From Abelmoschus esculentus (Eukaryota > Streptophyta > Magnoliopsida > Malvales > Malvaceae): DNA of 64,000 nt. Shown here in pieces: positions 10,201-20,100 of this stretch. Position numbers and translations under genes: made by a program. The stretch covers positions 12,226,501 through 12,290,500 of the forward strand of contig JAUCBN010000035.1 in the NCBI GenBank assembly GCA_035048815.1. Reading direction: 5' to 3'. How positions within the stretch are numbered: the first letter of the stretch is position 1; every line of letters starts with the position of its first letter. Below the pieces are notes generated by a model that was given only the letters and a program-made list of their open reading frames with translations, was not told the DNA's origin and searched no databases.

Positions 10201-11564
10201 CATCTTGTAACTATATAGTACTTAAGCTAGTATTGTGTTTATTAAGCATGTAAATAGGTGTGTTTTCAATAAGTTCAATAAGAACACAAGCTCATAATCA
10301 TGTTTACCATGTTTCTTTAGCTTGTTACATGTTTTCCAATATGATAACTATGTTTTTCAGCTTGTTTTAACTTTCTTTAATAAGTTTACAATACTTATGA
10401 TGGTATAACTTTTGTTTTCTCATAGGCACAAGGAAGAGTACCAAATGAAGGACTTCACCTTAGCTCGGGAAAAGCTCAATGGATTTCTAGCAGCTCGTTT
10501 CAGCTCAACTAATCCTCAACACTTCAGCTAGCTGAATTCAGCTCAACTCAGCTCCATTCAGCTCAACTCCAGCTCTACTAGCTCAACTCAAGCTGGTGAG
10601 TCCCGGGATAGCTCAAAGGTGTCCTCCACGTGGGAGAATGTGTCATGGTCATGTGACCAGCATGAGGGGCGTCCACCATCCTTCCAAGCATGTGCATGGC
10701 ATGTGGCAGATTCAAATTTCAAGATTTCCCTCCTTGAAGTTGGCGTCAAAGTAAGATAAGGACAAGGAGTTATTTCCTTTGAATTTCACACATAAAACAC
10801 ATGTGTTAAATGTTTGAAATTCAGTCTTCCCTCCCTCCAAAACCAGCCGGCCACAAAGGATAAGGATGAGTAGTTTTCTCATCCACATTTAACATAATTA
10901 ACACATGTTAATTGTGCTTACATTTCAGCCACTCATCTGAAACTTCCAATTCAATTCTGGCCAAGTATTCTAGGCGCCAACTCCCTTGTACTAGCCTATA
11001 TATATGTATACTTTGTAATGTGAAAAAGAAGACAATTTGAATGAAATTTACTTTTGTGAGAATTTCTCTCATTTCGGTTCTTTTGAGAACTTTCTGACTT
11101 CTCAAGTTCGTTGCTTGCGTGGTCAACCCCTTTGATACTTTGGGTTCTCGGTTGTAGATAATCGAAGGGTCCAAGTCCGTCTGAAGCAAGTTCAAGATAA
11201 GGTTCGGGTTCGTTCAACAGATTGTTCGAGTTCATCCTTGGAGTTTGTTTCATTTTATTTCTTTTCCTTGTTTTTATTTCATTTTCGTACTACCCCTTGC
11301 ATCCTATTTTTCAACCTTGTCAGAAACTTCATTTCTCACCAGTCACCTCACCAAAGACCAAACCTAGCCATAACCAAACCAATACTTTCAACGTTCCACC
11401 ATTGTCAACTTCTCCGAGCCTTCATCTTCTACATTCTGTCTACCTAAATTTTTCAGCCCTTTTAAACACCAATTTGCAGCCATGCTTATTGCAGGAGACA
11501 TCTTACTTCAATCCTAGATCCGAAACAATCAAGAAGGCGTCCTCAACAAGGAGCCCTCTTATCA
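10011..11564 (+). repeat. 3' LTR of CRM-like element
   Basis: Identical to the 5' LTR at an offset of 6,540 bp. Its first 190 bp encode the polyprotein C-terminus and stop codon (10198..10200). Followed by the right target duplication CATCA. Confidence 0.95.
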
Positions 11565-11569
11565 CATCA
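11565..11569 (+). repeat. Target site duplication, right copy (CATCA)
   Basis: Matches 3466..3470; the Athila-like element resumes here. Confidence 0.9.
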
Positions 11570-11575
11570 AGTTTT

Positions 11576-11593
11576 TGGCGCCATTGCCGGGGA
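11576..11593 (+). other. Primer-binding site, tRNA-Asp type
   Basis: TGGCGCCATTGCCGGGGA, one base from the TGGCGCCGTTGCCGGGGA site typical of Athila/Tat elements. It marks the start of the internal region of the interrupted element. Confidence 0.85.
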
Positions 11594-11682
11594 TTGACAA
11601 CTAAATTTTATTTTCTTTATTTCTTGCTTTTATTTTAGTTATTTTAATTTTATTATTTTTTTACTAGGTTTATTTTTTGTGT

Positions 11683-14171
11683 ATGACTAAGGCCAACCCT
11701 AGCAATCCACTATACGAGATCGATCCAGAAATCGAGAGAACCTACCAAGGGTTGAGAAGACAGATCCAAGGAGCCATGACAGTAAATCAAGGAAACCAGA
11801 ACCTACCTGCTGGCAATAAAGGCCTTCCACAGCAACCACTGCCGCGACAGTTAACTGTTAGAGATTTTCTGGTGGAAGATCTGAATGGATTGAACCATGG
11901 AGTTGTTACACCAGAGATAGGAGCAACCCACTTTGAACTCAAACTAATGTTCAATATGCTTAATGCTATTGGACAATTTAGTGGGTTTGCAACTGAACAT
12001 GCCAGGCAACATCTCAAGTCCTTCATGGAAGTTTGCAACTCATTCAAAATTTAAGGAGTCTATGAAGACATTTTGAGATTAAAATTTTTTCCCTATTCAC
12101 TGAGGGATAGGGCCAAGACCTGGTTAAATAGCATTCCGGCAGGATCTATTGGATCTTCGAGTGAACTCTGCCGAGAATTCATTACGCGATTTAACCCTAC
12201 AAACTTATATGATCGAATCCGTAATGAAATTACTTCTTTTCGACAAGCTGATGACGAACCTATGTACGAGGCTTGGGAACGCTACAGAGAGTTACTAAAC
12301 AAATGTCCATTACATAGATTTCCACTATGGACACAAGTAACCATGTTCTACAATGCTACCAATGCCGCGATAAGGATGATGTTAGATGCCTCGGCAAATG
12401 AAACACTCCTTGAAAAAGCTCCGGAAGAAGCTATTGAGATTCTGAACAAACTCGCAAGGAACGATTTTCAATTCCCTACTTCTAAGCGAGGAGGATTAAG
12501 ACGCCAAGCCACAGTGAATGAACTAGAAACTACCAATTTAGTGTAGCACAATTGGCATCTTTAACCAAGATGGTTCAGAACATGCAAGTACATCAAATAC
12601 TCACGAGGTAAAAGTGATCAATTCTTCTAATTATATGCATGATGAGGAATCTGGTTTCTATGTGGGAAATTACAACCGGAACAACAATATGATGTCAAAT
12701 ACATACAATCCGCCATGGAAAAAGCATCCAAATTTTTCATGGAGCAATCCTAATAGTGCCTTGAACCCCACTAACCAAGCCTCAGGTTATCAAAATACAC
12801 TGCTGCAGCAGCCACTGTCGCAGCAGCAGATGCATCAGCAACAACCTATAAACTCATTAGAAAATACTCTCAAGGCCTTCATAATGAAAACAAAATCATA
12901 TATGGCAGAGAACAGTAGTTTCATGAAGAGAATTGATGACTTCGTGAAAAGAATTGAGATGAGGCTGCAAATTCAGGAAGCTGCTATTAAATCACTAGAA
13001 ACTCAAGTTGGTCAATCTGCTCAAAAATAGTACTAGACCACAGGTAGGACTACCTAGCAATACAGAAGTTGCTAAAGGAATAGGCCATGAACAATGTAAA
13101 GCAATCACCACAAGAAGTGGCCTACAGCTTAAAGAGACAATGGGCAAGCCAGCAACCAAAGTTCCACCAGCAACACATGAGGAATCAGACAAGGAGGACT
13201 TGGATGCTGAACAAATTGAACATGAGAACACTTCCCCAGCAGAGAGCTCGACAACACATGAACTAATTGCCGAGACAGTAAGAAACACAGTGGTTCCAGG
13301 TATTAAATTCCAAACCAAAGAAACCCTAGAAGAGATGAGACCACCACCACCTTTCCCACAAAGGTTGAAAAAACAAAAACAGGACCACCAGTTCAAAAAG
13401 TTCATGGATATTTTAAAGCAAGTCCACATCAACTTGCCATTTGTTGAGGCAATTGAACAAGTGCCCAACTATGCTAAATTCTTGAAAGAAATTGTGTCTA
13501 AAAGAATGAAGTTAGGTGAGTTTGAAATAGTGGCAGCAACTGAAGGATGCATGACAATGCTGCACAATCGCATGCCACCCAAACTGAAGGATCCGGGATG
13601 CTTTACAATACCTTGTGTGGTTGGTAACAGTTATGAAGGAATGACATTATGTAACCTAGGAGCAAGCATCAATCTCATGCCCAAATCAGTCTTTCAAAAG
13701 CTTGGAATAGGAAGGACAAAGCCTACGACAGTGCTGCTCCAACTTGCGGATAGATCCTATGTGCATCCTGAAGGAAAAATAGAGGACATATTGGTAAGGG
13801 TAGACAAATTTATTTTTCCTGTCGACTTTCTTGTCCTTGACTGTGAAGCAGATGATAATGCACCGATCATTCTGGGAAGACCTATCCTTGCTACTGGATA
13901 AACCTTAATTGATGTGGGAAATGGAGAGTTGACAATGAGGGTCAATGACCAACAAGTCAAACTCAATGCATTCCACAAATTGAAAAAATTTGATGATCCA
14001 GAAGAGTGCAAAGTCCTCCACACAACAAATGCAAATACCAAGATATCCTACCTCGGCAGCACGCTCGGCAGATTATTTGGCAAGAAAATTAAGCCCGAGG
14101 TGGAGGCAGAAAATAAGGATGGACACAAAGCAGAAGGGAAAGGCCAACACTTGAAGAAAAATCTAGGCTAA
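11683..14171 (+). pseudogene. Athila/Tat-like gag-protease pseudogene
   Basis: Starts at ATG 11683 (MTKANPSNPLYEID). The gag core (FFPYSLRDRAKTWLNSIP, near 12080..12135) and the asparagine/proline-rich segment with NTYNPPWKKHPNFSW (near 12690..12745) are typical of Athila/Tat gag. A TAA at 12052..12054 interrupts gag in frame; the frame shifts after 12546 and again near 13008. The protease segment (13550..13901) has LGASINLMP and IILGRPILATG, but the residue expected to be catalytic Asp is Asn (codon AAC at 13653..13655). TAA at 13899..13901 is followed in frame by an open stretch to 14171; the same TAA exists in the copy at 56561..56954. Not functional as it stands. Confidence 0.8.
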
Positions 14172-14543
14172 CAAGAGATAAGTAAATTGGGAGATGCATT
14201 TACATGCACTCCACCAGTAACATAATCTCTTTCCTTCTATTTTATTATATGAGGATTAGTTTTAAGTTTAGGATTTATGTTTTTATTTTTTTAATTTTTG
14301 TTATTGATGTTTTTATTTTAAGTTTTTTTAGGACAATAAAAACAAGAATAAGGGAGAAATAGTTCACAGTAGGAATTCTGCTGAGATAGTAAACAGTATT
14401 AGAAGCCGCAACAATCTCAACGGGCAGAAATAGTGTAACGGTTATCTGTCGAGTCTTACGTCGCGACAGTAAATGCTAACGGGCAGTAAATTCAAAACGG
14501 CTACAAAACAGCTAGTAGTTTAAACGGCTACAAGACCGAGGCT
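14172..14543 (+). other. AT-rich spacer and upstream promoter region of ORF2
   Basis: Non-coding. The first half is T-rich; the second half carries repeated ACGGCTACAA and ACGGGCAG(T)AAA motifs just before the internal TATA box. The same sequence is present in the inverted copy at 56190..56560. Confidence 0.6.
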
Positions 14544-14550
14544 TATATAA
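14544..14550 (+). promoter_or_regulatory. Internal TATA box ahead of ORF2
   Basis: GCTTATATAAGC, about 160 bp upstream of the ORF2 ATG at 14706, in the middle of the element and far from either LTR. It is conserved in the inverted copy (56183..56189). I infer that ORF2 had its own promoter. Confidence 0.55.
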
Positions 14551-15285
14551 GCAACATCCTTCTCTTGAACTATTCACTCTTCCATTCTTGATTTCTTAGA
14601 ATTCTACTAAATCTTGCTCTCACAATACTCTCTGCCTACTCACAAGCATTCTTGAAATTTTCAGAATCTATTCAAGAAAGTCTCAAAGACTCCCAATCTT
14701 CATCCATGGCAGCATATAATTGATTTGCCCCCGCCACTGTTGCAGACCGACTCAACAGATCTTTCGTCCCTCAAAAATTGTGGGAGGAGCAAGGGTTCCA
14801 ACACAGTGTGGAAGAAAACTTCGGCATCGAACATTACTTGTTCAACAAGATTAAATATCAAGAACGAGAGATTTTTTGCGTACAACCTCCCCTGGCAAAT
14901 GCCACCATAGTGCGAGAATTTTATGTACATGGGCCGAATGATACATGTATGAGAGGGCTAAAGTAATGTACTTTGAGCAAAAATCTGAATTTGTTGGTAA
15001 AGTCTGGAAAGTCAGCAAACTTGCGTTGTCTTTTTGGATGGGTTTCGTGCATTTCTGGGCAGAGTTGTCTTCTTACAAATTCACCGTCATTCAGTTACCT
15101 TTTCAACACATCTTGAAACGCATCAATTGGATATCGGGAGCACCATCTATCTTACTATATTTTTTTCTTTATTTTCTTGTTGAATTTTCAAAATGACTTC
15201 TCTTCCATGGTACTTTAATCTTTGATGAACTTCCTCCAATCATCAGTTTAGATTCGAGGGTGAATCTTTTTGAGGAGTGGGAGAA

Positions 15286-16223
15286 TGATACATGTATGAG
15301 AGGGCTAAAGTAATGCACCTTGAGCAAAAATCTGAATTTGTTGATAAAGTTTGAAAAGTCAGCAAACTTGCGTTGTCTTTTTAGATGGGTTTCGTGCATT
15401 TCTGGACAGAGTTGTCTTCTTACAAATTGACCGTAATTCAGTTACCTTTTCAACGCATCTTGAAACGCATAAATTGGATATTGGGAGCTCAAGATATATT
15501 TGTTTAACTGAAGATTGCGCGTGCAGAAAACTGGAAACGAGATTATTATAGGATTTTGTAAAATTCAGCCCAAAAGCTACTATATAAAGTTTTTGGATGA
15601 ATTAGACATTAAAATAAATTAATTCAAAGCTGGATTATAAAAGCTTTGACCATTTTTATTAATATTTTATTTGATTCCCTAAGATTCCTTTTAATTAGCT
15701 ATCCATAAGCTGATTTTAGGGGATTTATTCTATTAAGCTATCCATATGCTGATATTTAGGGATTGATCAGCTATCTATTAGGCAATTCTAAGGTCTCCTT
15801 TAGACTATAAAAGGGGTAGACTCTTCTCTTGTAAAAAGACATGAAGAATGTGGATTTTTGAGTTATAAAAACTCTTGGCCTTGGGCCATTTTATTTGCAA
15901 GGTTGTCACCTTGCTATTTTTCTTATCAGAAGTCTTCTTCAACATAAGTACTTCAAGTTTTTATGAGGGAGATTATCTTCATACTCTCGCTTGCCTAAGC
16001 AATCGTGTTTAGGAGGGTGAGTTAAAGCCGATTATGGTGTTTGCTTATCTAATTACGGATATGAGGGTGCCTAGGATAACGCCATATCATCAATTCACCG
16101 GAGAGATTCGTTTCGTTTGCAGGTGTTTGCCTATTCAATTGCGATTAGGAGGGTACCAAGGACAAATATATCCAACATCATACCACCACCACCACCATCT
16201 ATCCCGCTGTATATTTTATATCA
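15286..16223 (+). repeat. 3' LTR of the nested element
   Basis: 938 bp beginning TGATACATG and ending TATATCA. It contains a good TATA box (CTATAAAAGG, 15805..15814) and a run of CAC/ACC triplets near 16183..16196. Confidence 0.65.
15805..15814 (+). promoter_or_regulatory. TATA box of nested LTR
   Basis: CTATAAAAGG in the middle of the 938-bp LTR, the expected place for a plant LTR promoter. Confidence 0.5.
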
Positions 16224-17327
16224 CCGAGCAAGGACAATCTCTACATCCACTACCGAGGTAAGCTTGTCCACCTTGATGCCGAAGCAATCAACGATTTCTA
16301 TGGCCTCATACCCATCCGTGATGTTCATGCCGAATTCGTGGAGGATGTCACCACTCAGGACTACGAGTTGATCAAAGATGACCTTTGTTACAACAATACC
16401 CCTTGAAAAACCGGTGCCCATAAAGGTTCTGTAACATGGAAAAGTCTAAAGCCCGAGGCTAAGCTAGGGTGTATCTTTGTCAAGAGACGTCTCATCCCCA
16501 CCTCCCACAACAGCACAGTGGACCGCAAGATATTGGTGCTCATCCAATCCATCATCAACAAGAGGAACATAAATGTTGGAGAAATTATTTTACGTGAAAT
16601 ACACGAGTACGGTAAGAAGGAACATAGACCTTTATATTTCTTTTGTTTAATATCTAGTTTGTGCATTGTTGTAGGAGTACAATAGAAGATACGGATGAAT
16701 ACACACCAAACAGGCAAGGATGGACAAAAGAATTCTACCACAGAGTTATGCAGATCACACAGGCAAAGCCTGTACAGGCAACCCCTCAGCAATTCACTGT
16801 CGACACTGTTGTGGAGCCAGTACACGGCAGAAATACCTGGCACTACCCAAGCCACTACCGCAGCAGACCCCAGCCAAGAGATTCTTTAGAGGATGACAGC
16901 TATTGACCTTCACCAGCAGAGATACATGGAATATCATAGAGAGTTCAAAAGCACTCTTGCCCAAATGATGATTCAGAACTTCCCCAGTCAAGGGGCTCAA
17001 TTTCCAGAATTCCCTGCAAACATATTCGTCACAGCAGCGCCCTACACATAAACTACTCCATCCCTAGGGTCGAGGCCATTCTTCTCCTCTAGATCACAAC
17101 AACAGTTCCACGTAACTGGCCCATCTAGGGCAACAGATCCTGCCGCGGCATCATGTGCCAATAGAAGACTTTCCATGCGAAGGGCAGTCTTCAACACTCC
17201 CCCAAGATCCCCAATCCCAATGGGTAGTCTATCTGCTGAGATAGATGCCTATGTCAATCAGAGCTCAGACACTGCCAAGACAAACATTCAGAATGTCGGG
17301 GCAGATCCAGAGAATGGAGGAACATAA

Positions 17328-18330
17328 ATAATGAACATTAAAGATGAAGGAGGAGAAGAGTTTATTGCTCCCACGCAATGAGCAACACCAACGAGAGTTC
17401 AGCCACCAAGACGAGCAAAGCCATCGCCATCACCAAGGGCACAACAATCAGCAGCAAGATCGAGAAAACAAATTGTGGAAGAAAGCTCTTCTAAATCATT
17501 ATAATTTCTCTTCTTTCTTTTATTTATTGCTCATATAAAAAAAATTTTACTGCTTATATTTTGTTACCTACTGGCTACCCCTAAATTAAGCATTGAGGAC
17601 AATGCTTGGTTTGAGTTTGGGGGTGTAGAGCCACTACCGAGACAATCTACTACCGCGGCCCTACCATGAAAATGAAGTTTTTAGTGATAAAATTTTTTGT
17701 TTTATATCCATCACTTCACTTGAAATTGTTGCCCATACTCTTACACTGCCCATCATCAGTATTGTCTTAGTTTATTCTTGAAGACAATAGAAATCTTTCT
17801 CCTTACCATAGTTAGGTTCTGCTTTGAAGGCTTAATTATAGGATACTTAAGGAGAAAAACTTAGAAGCTTACTATATGTTGAACTTTAATACACTTTGGG
17901 GACTTGTTTGGTTATAGGAATTCTTTTAATAAACTAATTAGGTGATAAAGACTTAGATCTTTGGAAAGATAACTAGAGATTCCTATCACCGGCTTTTGGA
18001 AGTACTCTTCTTCATGCTAGAGGTGCCCGAAATTGGCTTAAGAAATTGTTGTTTTAAGAAGAGTAAACTAAATCCAAATCTATTTGTCTTTAACTTAGAG
18101 TTTATCTAAGAAGGCCCTTAATCAAACTTGTCCACAAAAACGTACACACACACTAACCTTATAGTTTGTCTTCTAGGTACACCCTTAGGTAACCGAGAGG
18201 TTAAGTCTAAATAATAGACATAGTTATGGTGGGGAGAATAGATGGAAGTATAAGACCAAAGAAGAATAGAGTTTGACAAATTGATGGTTTGCATTGCTTG
18301 AGGACAAGCAATAGTTCGAGTTTGGGGGTG
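17328..18330 (+). other. 3' untranslated region of the Athila-like element, with duplicated polypurine-like motif
   Basis: No coding seen. The motif TTGAGGACAA followed by GAGTTTGGGGGTGT occurs twice, at about 17590..17628 and 18298..18331. Only the second directly precedes the LTR and is the likely polypurine tract. The first suggests a tandem duplication of the 3' end. Confidence 0.65.
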
Positions 18331-19642
18331 TGATAAGTGCTCAACTCACCATCACTTTCTACACTTTTCATGGGAACTTATCATCAATTATACACCTACT
18401 TGAACCAATGCATGTACTTAATATAATATATTTAAGGATGATGCTGTTAAAGATAACATTTACAGAAAAGACATAGTTTATTGCATTTTCATGTCTATGC
18501 ATGAACAAGTGTTGCCGCGACAGCAAAATGAGGCCGAGGTAGGACCTGATGCCGAGGTAGCAGAAGATAAAAAGCAATATGGCAGGCAAACTAAGGAGAA
18601 AAATATGGAGAATGTTGCTGGACAAGAAGCCCAAGGATCAGAGCTGAACAACACATCAAAAGCCCAAGGACAAGGCCACGCGGGAAAAAGCCTTCTAGAA
18701 GAATTAAACTTATAAATATTTAACCTATGTACATAACTTGTTATCTACTCCAAGTTGTACTCTATTTAGGAAAGGTTTGCCCTAGGCCAAGCCTATATAA
18801 GGCATAGCCGTCCAAGGGACTAGGAGAGCCAAATTTGAGAGAGTTTACCATAGGAACAATTCTTCCCATCATGTTCTAAGCTTTCTTAGGATCTAGGTGA
18901 AAGTTGTTGAGTATTAGTGAGAGGAGATTGTATCTTGTTTCTTGTTTCAATGCAATAAAATATCAAAGTTTGCTTACTCTTTGTCATTCTTTGTTCTTGC
19001 ATCCAAGCTCGGGAGAGAAGTTTGTAAGTAATCTATTTGTCTAGACTTGGAAGAGTTAGACTCATGAAAGGAGTAAGTGCGGTATTCAACTTGATTGGAG
19101 GATACTAACTCGGCCTGGGGATAGGTTGAAGTTTCAACGGCTAAAAGAAGTGTGAGATTGGTTGTTGATTATAATTGCTTAACGTCGGGAGGTATCATCA
19201 AGAACTGATCATCAACAGTGTTTCGACTTAGGGATAAGCAGAACCATCAAATGACATTTTGCTGAACTTTGTAAATCTGCCCAAGAGCAAGGGATTGTCG
19301 CGACAGAGAACACTACCGCTGTCGAAGACAGTAATCTGTAGTACTACTGAGGCAGTATAATGTAATTGCATTAGATAGAAACAGATCAATGAAATCCACT
19401 ATACAGCACAACTGGATCCTGCCCTCTTTCTCAAACTTGATCTCATCTTATTTAGTTTCTTTTATTTAGTACAATCAACATCCAATTTACTTGTGTCTTT
19501 ACTTTTGTCTTACAGAGCAATAAGACCAAAGGAAGCATATTAAGTATACCAATCCTTGTGGAGATGATAACTCGATAATACTTATCACTTATTACTTGAG
19601 ACGTGTTCACTTGCACTAATTGCGCATATTTCACACGCATCA
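18331..19642 (+). repeat. 3' LTR of the Athila-like element
   Basis: 1,312 bp starting TGATAAGTGC right after the polypurine-like tract and ending CACGCATCA directly against satellite. It carries a TATA box (CTATATAAGG, 18793..18802) and an AATAAA at about 18955. The short ORF 18491..18715 has no recognisable domain. Confidence 0.75.
18793..18802 (+). promoter_or_regulatory. TATA box of the Athila-like LTR
   Basis: CTATATAAGG about 460 bp into the LTR, consistent with a U3 promoter; a candidate polyadenylation signal follows about 155 bp downstream. Confidence 0.55.
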
Positions 19643-20100
19643 AACGTATACCGTGATGGACAAGCCCTCTCTTTGAGCGTATGTAGTGATGAATGATCCC
19701 TCTCTTTGAGTGTATGTCATAATGAACGGTCCTTCTCTTTGAGGGTATGCCGTGATGGACGACCCCTCTCTTTGAGCGTATGTCGCGATGAAAGACCACT
19801 CTCTTCGAGTGCATGCCATGGTGAATGGTCCCTCTGTTTGAGCGTATACCATGATGAACGACCCCACTCTTTCAGCATATGTCGCTATGAATGACCCCTC
19901 TCTTCGAGTGCATGTCATAATTAATGGTCTCTTTCTTAGAGCGTATACCGTGATGGACGACCTCTCTCTTTGAGTGTATGTCGCGAAGAAAGACCCCTCT
20001 CTTCGAGTGCATGTCATGATTAGCGGTCCCTTTCTTAGAGCGTATACTATGATAGACAACCCCTCTCTTTGAGCGTATGTCGCGATGAATGACCCCTCTC
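19643..20100 (+). repeat. 33/99-bp satellite, block 3
   Basis: Plus-orientation satellite between the Athila-like 3' LTR and an LTR of type X. Minus-strand ORFs over this block are satellite translation. Confidence 0.95.

Larger units (their letters stand above)
3471..11564 (+). mobile_element. Full-length, very young CRM-like Ty3/gypsy chromovirus
   Basis: Complete 8,094-bp LTR retrotransposon: 5' LTR 3471..5024, methionine-tRNA-type primer-binding site, one gag-pol frame 5716..10200, polypurine tract 9998..10010 and 3' LTR 10011..11564. The LTRs look identical line by line over 1,554 bp, and the flanking CATCA duplication is intact, so insertion was recent. It sits at the LTR/primer-binding-site boundary of the Athila-like element. 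The CRM-like assignment rests on the integrase C-terminus and a short tail encoded within the 3' LTR. Pol lacks a segment between RT and RNase H. Confidence 0.92.
14939..16223 (+). mobile_element. Internally deleted LTR retrotransposon nested in ORF2
   Basis: TGATACATGTATGAG occurs at 14939 and again at 15286, the second time after a purine-rich tract (15272..15285). The first about 206 bp are repeated between the two. I read this as a truncated 5' LTR (14939..15144), a 141-bp internal tail and a 3' LTR (15286..16223). Flanks are CCGAA (14934..14938) and CCGAG (16224..16228), a near-perfect 5-bp target duplication. The start of the insertion is also present in the inverted copy at 55719..55800, so it predates that duplication. 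Confidence 0.7.
14706..17327 (+). pseudogene. ORF2: plant transposon protein (Transposase_32-like), interrupted
   Basis: Begins MAAYN and meets a TGA at 14721..14723; the copy at 56024 has an Arg codon there, so this stop is private. Residues such as KLWEEQGFQHSVEENFG and ATIVREFY, and after the insertion KLGCIFVKRRLIPTSHNST and NINVGEIILREIHEYG, resemble the putative plant transposon protein domain found beside Athila/Tat-type gag genes (PF20167 by memory). An LTR element interrupts it at 14939..16223; the reading frame continues across that insertion if one target copy is counted. Further stops occur near 16405, 16683 and 17049; the final TAA is at 17325. The function of this family is not known. 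It is not a polymerase or integrase by any motif I can see. Confidence 0.6.
3433..19642 (+). mobile_element. Non-autonomous Athila/Tat-like LTR retrotransposon (with nested insertions)
   Basis: Element made of a 38-bp 5' LTR remnant, a tRNA-Asp-type primer-binding site (11576..11593), a gag-protease pseudogene (11683..14171), a second ORF with its own TATA box (14544..17327), a polypurine-like GTTTGGGGGTG motif and a 3' LTR (18331..19642). No reverse transcriptase, RNase H or integrase coding is present between protease and 3' LTR. Two later elements interrupt it, at 3471..11564 and 14939..16223. The Athila/Tat placement comes from the primer-binding site, the gag/protease motifs (LGASINLMP, LGRP) and the GTTTGGGGGTG tract. 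Confidence 0.7.

Noticed and set aside
11576..11593. tRNA-like matches at 11576 and 5027 as possible tRNA genes.
   Set aside because: Only the tRNA 3'-end complement is present, right after LTR ends; these are primer-binding sites.
14939..15551. Short ORFs in the repeated TGATACATG segments (14945..15196, 15351..15551).
   Set aside because: The segments are LTR sequence, as shown by their repetition after a polypurine tract; the ORFs differ between copies.
18491..18715. 74-codon ORF in the Athila-like 3' LTR, rich in Glu, Gln and Lys.
   Set aside because: No known domain, and the matching part of the 5' LTR is lost so conservation cannot be judged. I left it as LTR sequence.
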